DNA of 18,669 nucleotides from JBEEJL01 sp043744215 (GCA_043744215.1 JAYTVC010000047.1:1-18669), one strand, 5' to 3'; positions 7,973 through 15,630 are shown, counted from the stretch's first letter. Numbers and translations are program-made. Notes: generated by a model not told the origin, from the letters alone.

Positions 7973-8754
7973 TGGCCGCTTCGAAAATTCATTCCACGGC
8001 GATTGTGCATCCATTGGCGAAGGTTGCGGCGGATGTGACCATCGGGCCCTATGCGGTGATTGGCGAAAACGTCGAGATCGGGTCGGGCACAACTATCGGC
8101 GCGCACGCGCTCATCAACGGGCCCACGCGCATCGGCCGCGACAATAAAATTTTTGGTTTCGTATCTTTGGGCGAAGCGCCGCAGGATAAAAAATATGCGG
8201 GCGAACCGACAACATTGGAAATTGGCGACCATAATACCATCCGCGAATTTTGCACCTTTAACCGTGGCACTGCGCAGGATGTCGGCGTCACACGAGTGGG
8301 CAACGACAACTGGATCATGGCTTACGCGCATATCGCCCACGATTGCCAGGTCGGCAACCACACCATCTTCGCCAACAACGCGCAACTCGCCGGCCATGTG
8401 CATGTGGGCGACTACGCGATTCTCGGCGGCTTCACCGTTGTGCATCAGTTCGTGCACATCGGTGCCCACAGCATGACGGCGATGGGCACCATTTTGTTGC
8501 AGGATTTGCCCGCATTCATTACTGCCGCAGGCAACACAGCAAAACCATTCGGCATCAACAGCGAAGGCTTGAAGCGGCGCGGATTTTCCACCGACGCGAT
8601 TGCCAGTATCAAGAGCGCTTACAAAGCCTTGTATAAATCCGGATTGAGTTTGGCCGAAGCGATGGCCGCGATTGAAGCGCGCCTGCCCGATTGCCCCGAG
8701 TTAAAAATTCTGCTCGATTCCATCGAGGCAGCTTCGCGCGGTATTGTGCGGTAA
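7972..8754 (+). CDS. lpxA: UDP-N-acetylglucosamine O-acyltransferase LpxA
   Basis: LpxA transfers a 3-hydroxyacyl chain from ACP to UDP-GlcNAc, the first step of lipid A synthesis. The 260-residue protein begins MAASKIHSTAIV and forms a left-handed beta-helix of hexapeptide repeats (IGPYAVIGENVEIGSG and similar) with a C-terminal helical domain. The active-site histidines are in NAHIAHD-like context, here YAHIAHDCQVG, with His120 and His123 corresponding to His122 and His125 of E. coli. QLAGHV and the VHQFVHIGAH stretch are also conserved. The ATG at 7972 overlaps the fabZ stop. An in-frame ATG seven codons earlier would overlap fabZ by 22 bases and add residues foreign to the family, so I rejected it. 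Confidence 0.97.
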   Translation: MAASKIHSTAIVHPLAKVAADVTIGPYAVIGENVEIGSGTTIGAHALINGPTRIGRDNKIFGFVSLGEAPQDKKYAGEPTTLEIGDHNTIREFCTFNRGTAQDVGVTRVGNDNWIMAYAHIAHDCQVGNHTIFANNAQLAGHVHVGDYAILGGFTVVHQFVHIGAHSMTAMGTILLQDLPAFITAAGNTAKPFGINSEGLKRRGFSTDAIASIKSAYKALYKSGLSLAEAMAAIEARLPDCPELKILLDSIEAASRGIVR

Positions 8755-8813
8755 CCATTTGATTATAAAGAGTTTTTAACATTTTAAGTAGGCAATTTTC
8801 GGTTTAATTCATC

Positions 8814-9956
8814 ATGCGTGTTGGCATCGTAGCGGGCGAAGCATCGGGCGATTTATTGGGCAGCTTGCTCATCAAAGCATTGCACGCGCATCAACCCGAT
8901 ATTGAATTCGTCGGCATCGCCGGCCCCAAAATGCAAAGCGAAGGCGCGGTGTCGTTGTTTCCGATGGAGCGCTTGTCTGTTTCCGGTTACAACCTCGAAG
9001 TCATTAAACGTTATCGCGAAATTATCGGCATTCGCAAAAAACTCATCGCGCATTTCAGTGCCAATCCGCCGGATTTGTTTATCGGCGTCGATGCGCCCGA
9101 CTTCAATCTCGATCTCGAGGCCGCGCTGAAAAAACAAAATATTGCCACGCTGCATTATGTCAGCCCATCGATCTGGGCCTGGCGCGGCGAACGCATTCAC
9201 AAAATCGGCGCGTCGGTGTCGCGTATGCTGACGATTTTTCCGTTCGAGAACGCGCTGTACGAAAAGCAGAATATTCCCGTCACCTATGTTGGCCATCCGC
9301 TGGCCGATGAACTGCCGCTGGTGCCCGACAAGCTCGCCGCCCGCGCCGACATCCGCATGAATCATCCGAGCCACGTCATCGCCTTGTTGCCCGGCAGCCG
9401 GCAGAATGAATTGAATCATCATGCGGATTTGTTCATTCAGGCGGCGCGGCAGATTCATGCGCAATTGCCCGAAGCACATTTTCTCGTGCCGCTCGCCAGC
9501 CGCGAAACGCGCAACCAATTCGAGCAGGCGATTCATCGCCTCGACGCCCATGACGTGCCGCTCACCATCATGTTCGGCCATTCACACGACGCGCTGGCCG
9601 CCGCCGATGCCGCGCTGATCGCCAGCGGCACAGCAACGCTCGAAGCGGCGCTGCTCAAATGCCCGATGGTCATCGCTTATAAAATGTCGCCGCTGACCTA
9701 TCACATCATGAAGCGCAAAGCCTATTTGCCCTATGTGGGCTTGCCCAATATTCTCTCCGGTGAATTCATCGTACCCGAGTTGCTGCAAAACGATGCGACA
9801 CCGCGTAACCTTGCCCAAGCCCTCGTCAACCTGCTGCAACACCCGCATCTGCGAGCTACATTGTCGGAACGGTTTACGAAAATGCATGAGAGTCTGCGGC
9901 AAAATAACGCCGACAAACTGGCGCGTGCCATTTTGCCGTATCTATCCGGTAAATAG
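8814..9956 (+). CDS. lpxB: lipid-A-disaccharide synthase LpxB
   Basis: LpxB is the GT19 glycosyltransferase that joins UDP-2,3-diacylglucosamine and lipid X into the tetra-acyl disaccharide 1-phosphate at the inner face of the inner membrane. The 380-residue protein has the family opening MRVGIVAGEASGD, then SPSIWAWRGERI, the nucleotide-sugar motif LLPGSRQNE at residues 191-199, and the ASGTATLEAAL stretch. Length is normal. Unlike its tightly overlapping upstream neighbours, it follows lpxA after 59 AT-rich bases (8755-8813) and has no evident Shine-Dalgarno. A weak promoter could lie there (TTGATT at 8759, TTTAAG at 8783), but I do not trust it enough to list it. rnhB begins 11 bases after the stop. 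Confidence 0.97.
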   Translation: MRVGIVAGEASGDLLGSLLIKALHAHQPDIEFVGIAGPKMQSEGAVSLFPMERLSVSGYNLEVIKRYREIIGIRKKLIAHFSANPPDLFIGVDAPDFNLDLEAALKKQNIATLHYVSPSIWAWRGERIHKIGASVSRMLTIFPFENALYEKQNIPVTYVGHPLADELPLVPDKLAARADIRMNHPSHVIALLPGSRQNELNHHADLFIQAARQIHAQLPEAHFLVPLASRETRNQFEQAIHRLDAHDVPLTIMFGHSHDALAAADAALIASGTATLEAALLKCPMVIAYKMSPLTYHIMKRKAYLPYVGLPNILSGEFIVPELLQNDATPRNLAQALVNLLQHPHLRATLSERFTKMHESLRQNNADKLARAILPYLSGK

Positions 9957-9967
9957 CGGGAACGAAG

Positions 9968-10540
9968 ATGAAACACTTTCCACTTATCTGCGGCGTTGAC
10001 GAAGCGGGCCGCGGCCCGCTCGCAGGTGCAGTATTCGCCGCCGCCGTCATTTTGAATCCCGCCAAACCCATTAGCGGCCTCGCCGATTCTAAAAAACTTT
10101 CCGAGACACGCCGCGATGAACTCGCCCTCATCATTAAGCGAGACGCACTGGCGTGGGCCATTGCATTTTCCAGCGTGGAAGAAATCGACGACATCAACAT
10201 ACTGCAAGCCAGCCTGCTCGCGATGAAACGCGCCGTTGAATTATTAAAAATCAAACCCGACCAGGCATTGATTGACGGTCTCTATTGCCCGAAAATAACC
10301 ATTCCATCCCGCGCGATCGTCAAAGGCGATAGCAAGGAGCCCGCCATTTCCGCCGCTTCCATCCTCGCCAAAACCGCCCGCGATGCCGACATGCTGGACA
10401 TGCACACACGTTATCCGCAATACCGTTTCGACAAGCACAAAGGTTATGGCACCGCCGTTCACATGGCCGCGTTGCGCGAGCATGGCGTGACGGTTATCCA
10501 TCGTAAAACTTTTGCGCCAGTGCGGGATTTGTTGCTATGA
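9968..10540 (+). CDS. rnhB: ribonuclease HII
   Basis: RNase HII cleaves the RNA strand of RNA-DNA hybrids and starts removal of single ribonucleotides from DNA. The 190-residue protein opens with the catalytic motif GVDEAGRGPLAG (Asp11, Glu12). A further acidic residue is Asp103 in LIDG, and the conserved segment KGDSKEPAISAASILAKTARD leads to the last catalytic Asp (residue 139). The tail HKGYGT is also typical. The placement after lpxB is ancestral in proteobacteria. What follows is not: dnaE or an rRNA methylase gene is common here, but this genome has creBCD. The stop lies within ATGA, where a 19-codon open frame begins (see findings). Confidence 0.97.
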   Translation: MKHFPLICGVDEAGRGPLAGAVFAAAVILNPAKPISGLADSKKLSETRRDELALIIKRDALAWAIAFSSVEEIDDINILQASLLAMKRAVELLKIKPDQALIDGLYCPKITIPSRAIVKGDSKEPAISAASILAKTARDADMLDMHTRYPQYRFDKHKGYGTAVHMAALREHGVTVIHRKTFAPVRDLLL

Positions 10541-10595
10541 ATCGGCTTGGGTTGCACGGGACGCGCCATGTACATTTTTCTGTGAACCCTCACTG

Positions 10596-11279
10596 ATGTC
10601 TGCGCAGATACTCATCGTCGAAGACGAATCGGCCATCGCCGATACGATTATTTACGCACTGAAATCCGAAGGGTTCCACACGACATGGGTCAGTCTCGGG
10701 CACGATGCAGTTGCAAAGTTGGCGCAAAGCAAGCCGAATTTGATCGTGCTCGACGTGGGCTTGCCCGATATAAGCGGCTTTGAAGTGTGCAAAAAAATCC
10801 GTTTGATTTCGCAGGTACCGATTATCTTTCTGACTGCGCGCAATGACGAAGTGGATCGTATCGTCGGCCTGGAAATCGGCGCGGACGATTACGTCGCAAA
10901 ACCTTTTAGTCCGCGGGAGCTAGTAGCGAGGGTGAAGGCGATTTTGAAACGTACGACATTCGTATCGGCAGCCATGCCCAGCGCAAACGGCTGGTTTGTT
11001 ATCGATGAAGCCAAAGCCCGCGTCACATTCTGCGGCCACATACTCGACCTCACGCGCTACGAATATCTGCTGGCAAAAACTATGCTGTGCGAACCGGAAC
11101 GCGTATTTTCCCGCGCGCAATTGATGGATCTGGTGTGGGCGTCAGAGGCGAGCATGGAGCGAACGGTGGATGCCCACATCAAATCCCTGCGCGCGAAATT
11201 GCGAGCCGCGAATGCGGATGTTGAGCCCATCGAAACCCATCGCGGTCTGGGCTACAGCATGAGCAACCACGCGTCATGA
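10596..11279 (+). CDS. creB: OmpR-family response regulator CreB
   Basis: CreB is the DNA-binding regulator of the CreBC two-component system. The 227-residue protein has an N-terminal receiver domain with acidic pocket E9-D10, phosphoacceptor Asp53 (LIVLDVGLPD), Thr80 and Lys102 (VAKPF), followed by a winged-helix DNA-binding domain from about residue 130 to the end (LDLTRYEYLL, RTVDAHIKSLRAKL, GLGYSM). I start it at the ATG at 10596, where MSAQILIVEDE begins. The frame extends upstream to an ATG at 10512 inside rnhB, but those 28 residues have no counterpart in the family. The assignment as CreB, not another OmpR-type regulator, rests on creC, creD and the cre-tag next to it. The stop overlaps the creC start (ATGA). 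Confidence 0.93.
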   Translation: MSAQILIVEDESAIADTIIYALKSEGFHTTWVSLGHDAVAKLAQSKPNLIVLDVGLPDISGFEVCKKIRLISQVPIIFLTARNDEVDRIVGLEIGADDYVAKPFSPRELVARVKAILKRTTFVSAAMPSANGWFVIDEAKARVTFCGHILDLTRYEYLLAKTMLCEPERVFSRAQLMDLVWASEASMERTVDAHIKSLRAKLRAANADVEPIETHRGLGYSMSNHAS

Positions 11280-12718
11280 AACTCAGCACGCGTATTTTTC
11301 TCGGCTATTTTTTTATTGTCGGCCTTGGCGCGTATTTTCTGCTCAATACTTTTGTCGATCAATTAAAACCCGGCGTGCGCCAATCAACGGAAGAAACCCT
11401 GATTGATATCGCCAATCTACTGGCTGAATTGGCCAAGGAAGAAGTAAAGGCCGGCACGATTTCCAATGGCCGTTTCGCAAGCAGCGTCAACGACTACGCC
11501 GAGCGTGACCCGAATGCGCGCATTGGCACCATTGTTAAGCACGAAAATAATCATCGTATTTACGTCACCGACGCCAAAGGCATTGTGTTGTACGATTCCG
11601 ACAGCCTCGACGTGGGCAAGGATTATTCGCGCTGGAACGACGTGTATCTCACCTTGCAGGGAAAATACGGCGCGCGCAGCACGCGCGACGATCCCGATGT
11701 GGAATCCAGCGCCGTGATGCACGTGGCTGCGCCGATTCTCGATGGCGGAAAAATTATTGGCGTGGTAACCGTAGCGAAGCCCAATGTGAGTGTGCAGCCG
11801 TTTATCGAATTGGCCAAACGCAGGCTGGTGCGCGGCGGCGTGGTGTTGATGGTGTTGTCGCTGATAATCGGCTTGCTGTTCACGTTATGGTTTGCACGAT
11901 CGATTCGTCGTCTCACCGATTACGCGCAGGCGGTCAGCTCCGGCGCACGCGTGGCGGTCCCCGATCTTGGTAAAAGTGAATTGGGTACCTTGGCGAAATC
12001 GATGGGCACAATGCGCAGCCAACTGGACGGTAAAGAGTATGTAGAAAATTATGTACAGACCATGGCGCATGAAATGAAAAGCCCGCTGGCCGCCATTAAG
12101 GGCGCTGCGGAATTATTAAATGAAGACATGCCGGTTGCTGAGAGAAAAAAATTTCTTGGCAATATCAGCGGCGAGTCAGCAAGGTTACAACTCATCATCG
12201 ACCGCATGCTCAATCTCGCGGCGGTAGAGCAGCAGCAAGCATTGCAAGACATCACGCCGATACCAGCGCGTGAATTGCTCGAGACCTTACTCGCATCAAA
12301 ACAGTTTGCATTGAATGATATAAAATTGAATATAATCAATAAGTTAGATAATTCACTCATTTTATCGGGCGAACGATTTTTATTGGAACAAACCTTCAGT
12401 AATTTGCTGGATAACGCGTTGGATTTTTGTTCATCTGCCAACGGCAATGGTCCATGCGCGATCACCATTGACGGCGCAAAGCACCCTGATCGCGTGGACA
12501 TCACCGTTCACAACACCGGCGAACCGATTCCCGATTACGCCCTGCCGCGATTATTCGAGCGGTTCTATTCGCTGCCACGACCGGGCACTGGCAAAAAAAG
12601 CACGGGGCTCGGTTTGGCTTTCGTGCGTGAAGTGGCGCAACTGCACGGCGGCACGATTACGCTCATCAACGACCCGGCAGGCGGCGTAACGGCGACATTG
12701 AGTTTGCCCGTCGTCTGA
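11276..12718 (+). CDS. creC: sensor histidine kinase CreC
   Basis: CreC is the membrane kinase partner of CreB. The 480-residue protein has a first membrane segment at about residues 6-24, a periplasmic PAS/Cache-like sensor region with VTDAKGIVLYDS and AAPILDGGKIIGVVTVAKP, a second membrane segment near 187-207, and a HAMP linker (RSIRRLTDYAQAVSSG). The dimerisation domain has the phosphorylated His265 in AHEMKSPLAAIKGA. The ATPase domain has the N box around Asn380 (LLDNALDF) and the glycine-rich TGLGLAF at about 443-449. Length is close to E. coli CreC (474). The ATG overlaps the creB stop by four bases. Bases 12306-12370 inside the gene are strikingly AT-rich (see findings). Confidence 0.93.
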   Translation: MKLSTRIFLGYFFIVGLGAYFLLNTFVDQLKPGVRQSTEETLIDIANLLAELAKEEVKAGTISNGRFASSVNDYAERDPNARIGTIVKHENNHRIYVTDAKGIVLYDSDSLDVGKDYSRWNDVYLTLQGKYGARSTRDDPDVESSAVMHVAAPILDGGKIIGVVTVAKPNVSVQPFIELAKRRLVRGGVVLMVLSLIIGLLFTLWFARSIRRLTDYAQAVSSGARVAVPDLGKSELGTLAKSMGTMRSQLDGKEYVENYVQTMAHEMKSPLAAIKGAAELLNEDMPVAERKKFLGNISGESARLQLIIDRMLNLAAVEQQQALQDITPIPARELLETLLASKQFALNDIKLNIINKLDNSLILSGERFLLEQTFSNLLDNALDFCSSANGNGPCAITIDGAKHPDRVDITVHNTGEPIPDYALPRLFERFYSLPRPGTGKKSTGLGLAFVREVAQLHGGTITLINDPAGGVTATLSLPVV

Positions 12719-12723
12719 GATTC

Positions 12724-12739
12724 TTCACACAAACTTCAC
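12724..12739 (+). promoter_or_regulatory. cre-tag, predicted CreB operator for creD
   Basis: The gap between creC and creD contains TTCAC (12724-12728), six bases (ACAAAC), and TTCAC (12735-12739), an exact match to the TTCAC-N6-TTCAC cre-tag described for CreB targets in E. coli. A third TTCAC lies at 12757-12761, two 11-base steps downstream and so on the same DNA face. A -10-like TACATT is at 12772-12777 without a good -35, as expected for an activator-dependent promoter. The creD ATG follows at 12808. Confidence 0.75.
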
Positions 12740-12807
12740 GCAACGCGCATCGCGGCTTCACATCGCTGCATTACATTGCAGGCTCCAACATACAAAAGGG
12801 AGCCATC

Positions 12808-14160
12808 ATGCAACGCAGCCTCATGCTGAAAATTTTTGTCATCGGTTTATTGGCGCTGGGATTATATATTCCGCTTGCCATGATTCATGGCACGGTGTCC
12901 GAGCGGGCGTATATGCGCACGCGCGCGACGGAATCCATCGCCGACGGCGCATCGTCCCATCAACGAGTAACAGGCCCAGTGCTGATTGTTCCCTATAGGA
13001 AAAAAGTGCTGAGCAAAGTCACCGATGAGGCGACGAAAAAGCAATCCATAGTTGAGCAGTTTGAAAATGGCAGCTTGCGCTTTCTGCCGAACAAACTGTC
13101 CATTGATGTCAACGCGCCGGTCGAAACCAAGCACCGTGGCATTTACGAAGCCTTGCTCTATATCGCGGGTATCAACATAGAGGGGGATTTCATTCTGCCG
13201 AAAAATCTCGGCATAACCGATAATTTGGAAGACTATTCATTTCGCAGCGCGTATGTCGCTGTCGGCATCACCGATAACCGCGGCATTCGCGGTACGCCAA
13301 TATTGAAGTGGGGCGACAACGATCTGACTTTCAGCCCGGGTGCCGATACCGCTCTTTTTAAAAGCGGCATTCACATCAATTTGGGCAAGCTGGATGCGAG
13401 CAGCGAAAAAACTTATCCCTTTAGTGCCAATATGAATCTGCGCGGCACAGGCCAACTGGAATTCACCCCCATCGGCAAAGAAACCCGTGTCAAAATGCGC
13501 TCGCCCTGGCCACACCCCAGTTTCATCGGCCGTTACTTGCCGGACAGCTCTTCCATTTATGACGGCGGCTTCACTGCCCAATGGCAAACCACCCATATTT
13601 CCACCAACATCGGCCAATTGTTTGATCGCTGCAACGATGACAAATGCGCAGAGTGGATGCAAGCTTCACTCGGCACATCGTTCATCCAGCCGGTGGATAT
13701 ATATCAGCAGGCGGAGCGTTCGGTGAAATATGGCTTCCTGTTTATTGCACTGACGTTTGTCGCATTCTTTTTGTTTGAAGTGTTGAAACGTCTCGCCATT
13801 CACCCCATCCAGTACAGTCTGGTGGGCATTTCGCTGGCGCTGTTTTTTCTGTTGCTGGTGTCGTTATCCGAACACATCGCGTTTGGCAAAGCGTACCTGA
13901 TTGCCGCCTTCTGTTGCGTGGCGCTGATTGGTTATTACGTGAGCCACGTGCTGCAAAGTTACCAACGCGCTATCGGTTTTGCTACTGCGCTGGCGACCAT
14001 TTACGCCGCGCTCTACGTGCTAATCCGTGCTGAAGACTATGCGCTGATGATGGGCTCAATATTGTTGTTCGTGTTGTTGGGACTGGTCATGTTGGTGACG
14101 CGGAAAATCAATTGGTATGAGATCGGTAAAGCGGGCGCGGTATCGACTCCGGTAAATTAA
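12808..14160 (+). CDS. creD: inner membrane protein CreD
   Basis: CreD is an inner-membrane protein of unknown molecular function. In E. coli it is the most strongly CreBC-induced gene, and loss or overproduction changes envelope integrity and colicin E2 tolerance; in Pseudomonas and Aeromonas relatives it is linked to beta-lactam response. The 450-residue protein has the same length as the E. coli one. An N-terminal membrane anchor (about residues 9-30) is followed by a large periplasmic domain and a cluster of five membrane segments from about residue 308 to 433. The ATG at 12808 has AGGGAG upstream with good spacing, unlike its coupled neighbours, which fits separate transcription from the cre-tag promoter. 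A terminator follows 15 bases after the stop. Confidence 0.92.
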   Translation: MQRSLMLKIFVIGLLALGLYIPLAMIHGTVSERAYMRTRATESIADGASSHQRVTGPVLIVPYRKKVLSKVTDEATKKQSIVEQFENGSLRFLPNKLSIDVNAPVETKHRGIYEALLYIAGINIEGDFILPKNLGITDNLEDYSFRSAYVAVGITDNRGIRGTPILKWGDNDLTFSPGADTALFKSGIHINLGKLDASSEKTYPFSANMNLRGTGQLEFTPIGKETRVKMRSPWPHPSFIGRYLPDSSSIYDGGFTAQWQTTHISTNIGQLFDRCNDDKCAEWMQASLGTSFIQPVDIYQQAERSVKYGFLFIALTFVAFFLFEVLKRLAIHPIQYSLVGISLALFFLLLVSLSEHIAFGKAYLIAAFCCVALIGYYVSHVLQSYQRAIGFATALATIYAALYVLIRAEDYALMMGSILLFVLLGLVMLVTRKINWYEIGKAGAVSTPVN

Positions 14161-14175
14161 ATTGATAGAAATGAA

Positions 14176-14220
14176 ATAAAACGCCCGCAGGTTTCGGCGA
14201 GAAACTTGCGGGCGTTTTAT
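14176..14220. terminator. bidirectional intrinsic terminator between creD and the DUF2721 gene
   Basis: Arms 14176-14195 and 14201-14220 pair over 20 bases with one G-T pair around a 5-base loop (GGCGA). The GC core CGCCCGCAGG is flanked by A-rich sequence on the left and T-rich on the right, so RNA from either strand ends in a hairpin plus U tract. It separates the converging creD and DUF2721 genes. Confidence 0.93.
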
Positions 14221-14232
14221 ATAATAAATTCG

Positions 14233-14673
14233 CTACAAGCGTTTCAGATGACGTCCGAATTTCAGCACATGCATGGCAAGTAAAGTTTCAACAAGAAAGC
14301 CCAACAGCGCCAGCAGGAAAAATATCACGCCGGTGAGGAAACTTAGCGGCACCAGGCTTTGTGTATGCAGCGCGGTGGTCTCGCCCAGAAACAGCGCCAT
14401 GATGGTGACGCCGATGCACATGGAACACAATGTGAGCAGCGCCATCGACCAACTGACGATGCGTCCGCGTAATTTCAGGCGATTGAGTTCCCAGTAGGCG
14501 GATTTGATGTTTTTTACCGTTTCTGCCTCAAGGCGTTCTTCCAGCACACGCGCGCGATCGACGATGCGCGACAGGCGCATGGCAAACGAGCCGATCAATG
14601 CCGCGACGGCGGTGAGTAAAAATACTGGCGCGACGGCCAGTTGTATTCCGTGGGAGGCGACGGTTGGGTCCAT
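14233..14673 (-). CDS. DUF2721 family membrane protein
   Basis: This 146-residue protein matches what I know of the DUF2721 family: a short N-terminus (IQLAVAPVFLLTAVAALIGSF), then a conserved basic and acidic helix with RLSRIVDRARVLEERL, then two further hydrophobic segments (about residues 75-95 and 108-135). It is probably an inner-membrane protein with three membrane segments. No molecular function is known. It is the last gene of the leftward group, starting 22 bases after the DUF192 gene, with only a weak GAAAG upstream, so it is likely co-transcribed. It ends at the shared terminator. Confidence 0.8.
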   Translation of the reverse strand: MDPTVASHGIQLAVAPVFLLTAVAALIGSFAMRLSRIVDRARVLEERLEAETVKNIKSAYWELNRLKLRGRIVSWSMALLTLCSMCIGVTIMALFLGETTALHTQSLVPLSFLTGVIFFLLALLGFLVETLLAMHVLKFGRHLKRL

Positions 14674-14695
14674 GGGCTTTCGATTGGTTTATTGT

Positions 14696-15202
14696 TTAGG
14701 GTAAGTCAGGCAGAGGCTTCATGTTGTGTAACGACTTGGGTTTTTCCGCCAGCGCTTTATCGATACCTGCGACCGAAGCGCCGGCCTGAATTTTATATTT
14801 TTCAAACCAGCGCAGATTCATCTCCAGCGCGTATTTTGCAGGTGACAATGATGAGTGGGTGTCGAGGCTTTGCGGCTGCATGTCGGCGATGTTGATTATT
14901 TTTCCGTGCTCGTCGATGAAGGCAACGGATAAAGGAAGCAACGTATTTTTCATCCACATGCTGACGATTTGCGGCGGGTCGAAGGCGAACAGCATGCCGG
15001 TGTTGGGCGCAAGATGTTGACGATTCATTAAACCCGTTGCTCTCTGACTGGGTGTTCGCGCCACTTCAACTTGCATGGCATGTCCGTTGATGCGCAATGT
15101 CGGCAATGCTTTGTGCTTTGCCGGAGCAATGTCACGTGCCAGCGCGGGCTGGAGCCAACTCGCCATTACGCAGATCAGAACAAACAAAAACTTAACCGCC
15201 AT
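14696..15202 (-). CDS. secreted DUF192 family protein
   Basis: The 168-residue protein has a clear Sec signal peptide (MAVKFLFVLICVMASW..., cleavage after PALA near residue 22) followed by one DUF192 domain at about residues 35-150. Visible family features are VEVARTPSQRATGLMNRQ, MLFAFDPPQIVSMWMKNT, and LSVAFIDEHGKI. DUF192 proteins are small secreted or membrane-attached proteins of unknown function in bacteria and archaea. It overlaps the end of the CbiX gene by 11 bases and has its own GGAG near the start. An alternative reading as a lipoprotein is unlikely, since no lipobox Cys follows the hydrophobic stretch. Confidence 0.85.
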   Translation of the reverse strand: MAVKFLFVLICVMASWLQPALARDIAPAKHKALPTLRINGHAMQVEVARTPSQRATGLMNRQHLAPNTGMLFAFDPPQIVSMWMKNTLLPLSVAFIDEHGKIINIADMQPQSLDTHSSLSPAKYALEMNLRWFEKYKIQAGASVAGIDKALAEKPKSLHNMKPLPDLP

Positions 15203-15587
15203 TATTTTTCTCCATTTGTAAATGTTGTGTCGTCGCCCACTCAGCGATCAGCGTCAGAATATCTTCCGCTTCGCCGATGGGCGGCGTGACGTGAATCGCC
15301 ATGCCGGGGTTGTCGCGACGAATGTCATCGAGCATCAGCGGCAAATCTTTTTTCAGATGCCCACCTTGCGCCATGAATAGAGGTATCAAGGTGATGCGCG
15401 ACATTTCTTTATCGGCAAACGCTTTTACGGTTTCCGCCAAGCCTGGCTGCATCAGTTCAAGAAACGCGAGTTCGATGGGGGTGTCAGGCAAACGCTTTGC
15501 CATCAACGCGCGAATTTTTTCAAACGGCAGCGCCCATTGCGGATCGCGCGCGCCGTGGGCAAATAAAATGATGGCAGAGCGGTTCAT
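15192..15587 (-). CDS. CbiX/SirB-type chelatase, short form
   Basis: The 131-residue protein resembles the small CbiX family, which inserts Co2+ or Fe2+ into sirohydrochlorin on the way to cobalamin or siroheme. The metal-binding histidines are His11 (LFAHGARDP) and His77 (MAQGGHLKKDLP), at family positions. The short length means one domain, so the active protein should be a homodimer. There is no His-rich tail. No other tetrapyrrole gene is nearby, so the metal and the pathway are undecided. The ATG at 15587 has AAAGGAAG upstream with 6-base spacing. A perfect palindrome separates it from dut. Confidence 0.85.
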   Translation of the reverse strand: MNRSAIILFAHGARDPQWALPFEKIRALMAKRLPDTPIELAFLELMQPGLAETVKAFADKEMSRITLIPLFMAQGGHLKKDLPLMLDDIRRDNPGMAIHVTPPIGEAEDILTLIAEWATTQHLQMEKNNGG

Positions 15588-15603
15588 GTATTACTTCCTT
15601 TGC

Positions 15604-15630
15604 GTCATTCTGAGCCGCCCTCAGAATGAC
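15604..15630. repeat. perfect REP-like palindrome between dut and cbiX
   Basis: GTCATTCTGAG (15604-15614) and CTCAGAATGAC (15620-15630) are exact inverse complements around the 5-base loop CCGCC. On the minus strand, in the direction of the flanking genes, no T tract follows, so it is not a terminator for dut. The GTCATTCTGAG arm resembles the start of short interspersed palindromes seen in many environmental bacteria. It may be a stand-alone REP unit or a hairpin that tunes message stability. Confidence 0.85.

Noticed and set aside
6816..8460. Repeated IG-x4 hexapeptide DNA similarity between lpxD and lpxA, resembling dispersed repeats
   Set aside because: It reflects the left-handed beta-helix protein fold shared by the two acyltransferases, not a DNA repeat.
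10512..10595. N-terminal extension of creB by 28 residues from an ATG inside rnhB
   Set aside because: The extra residues are Cys-rich, unlike any receiver domain, and overlap rnhB; MSAQILIVEDE at 10596 is the natural start.
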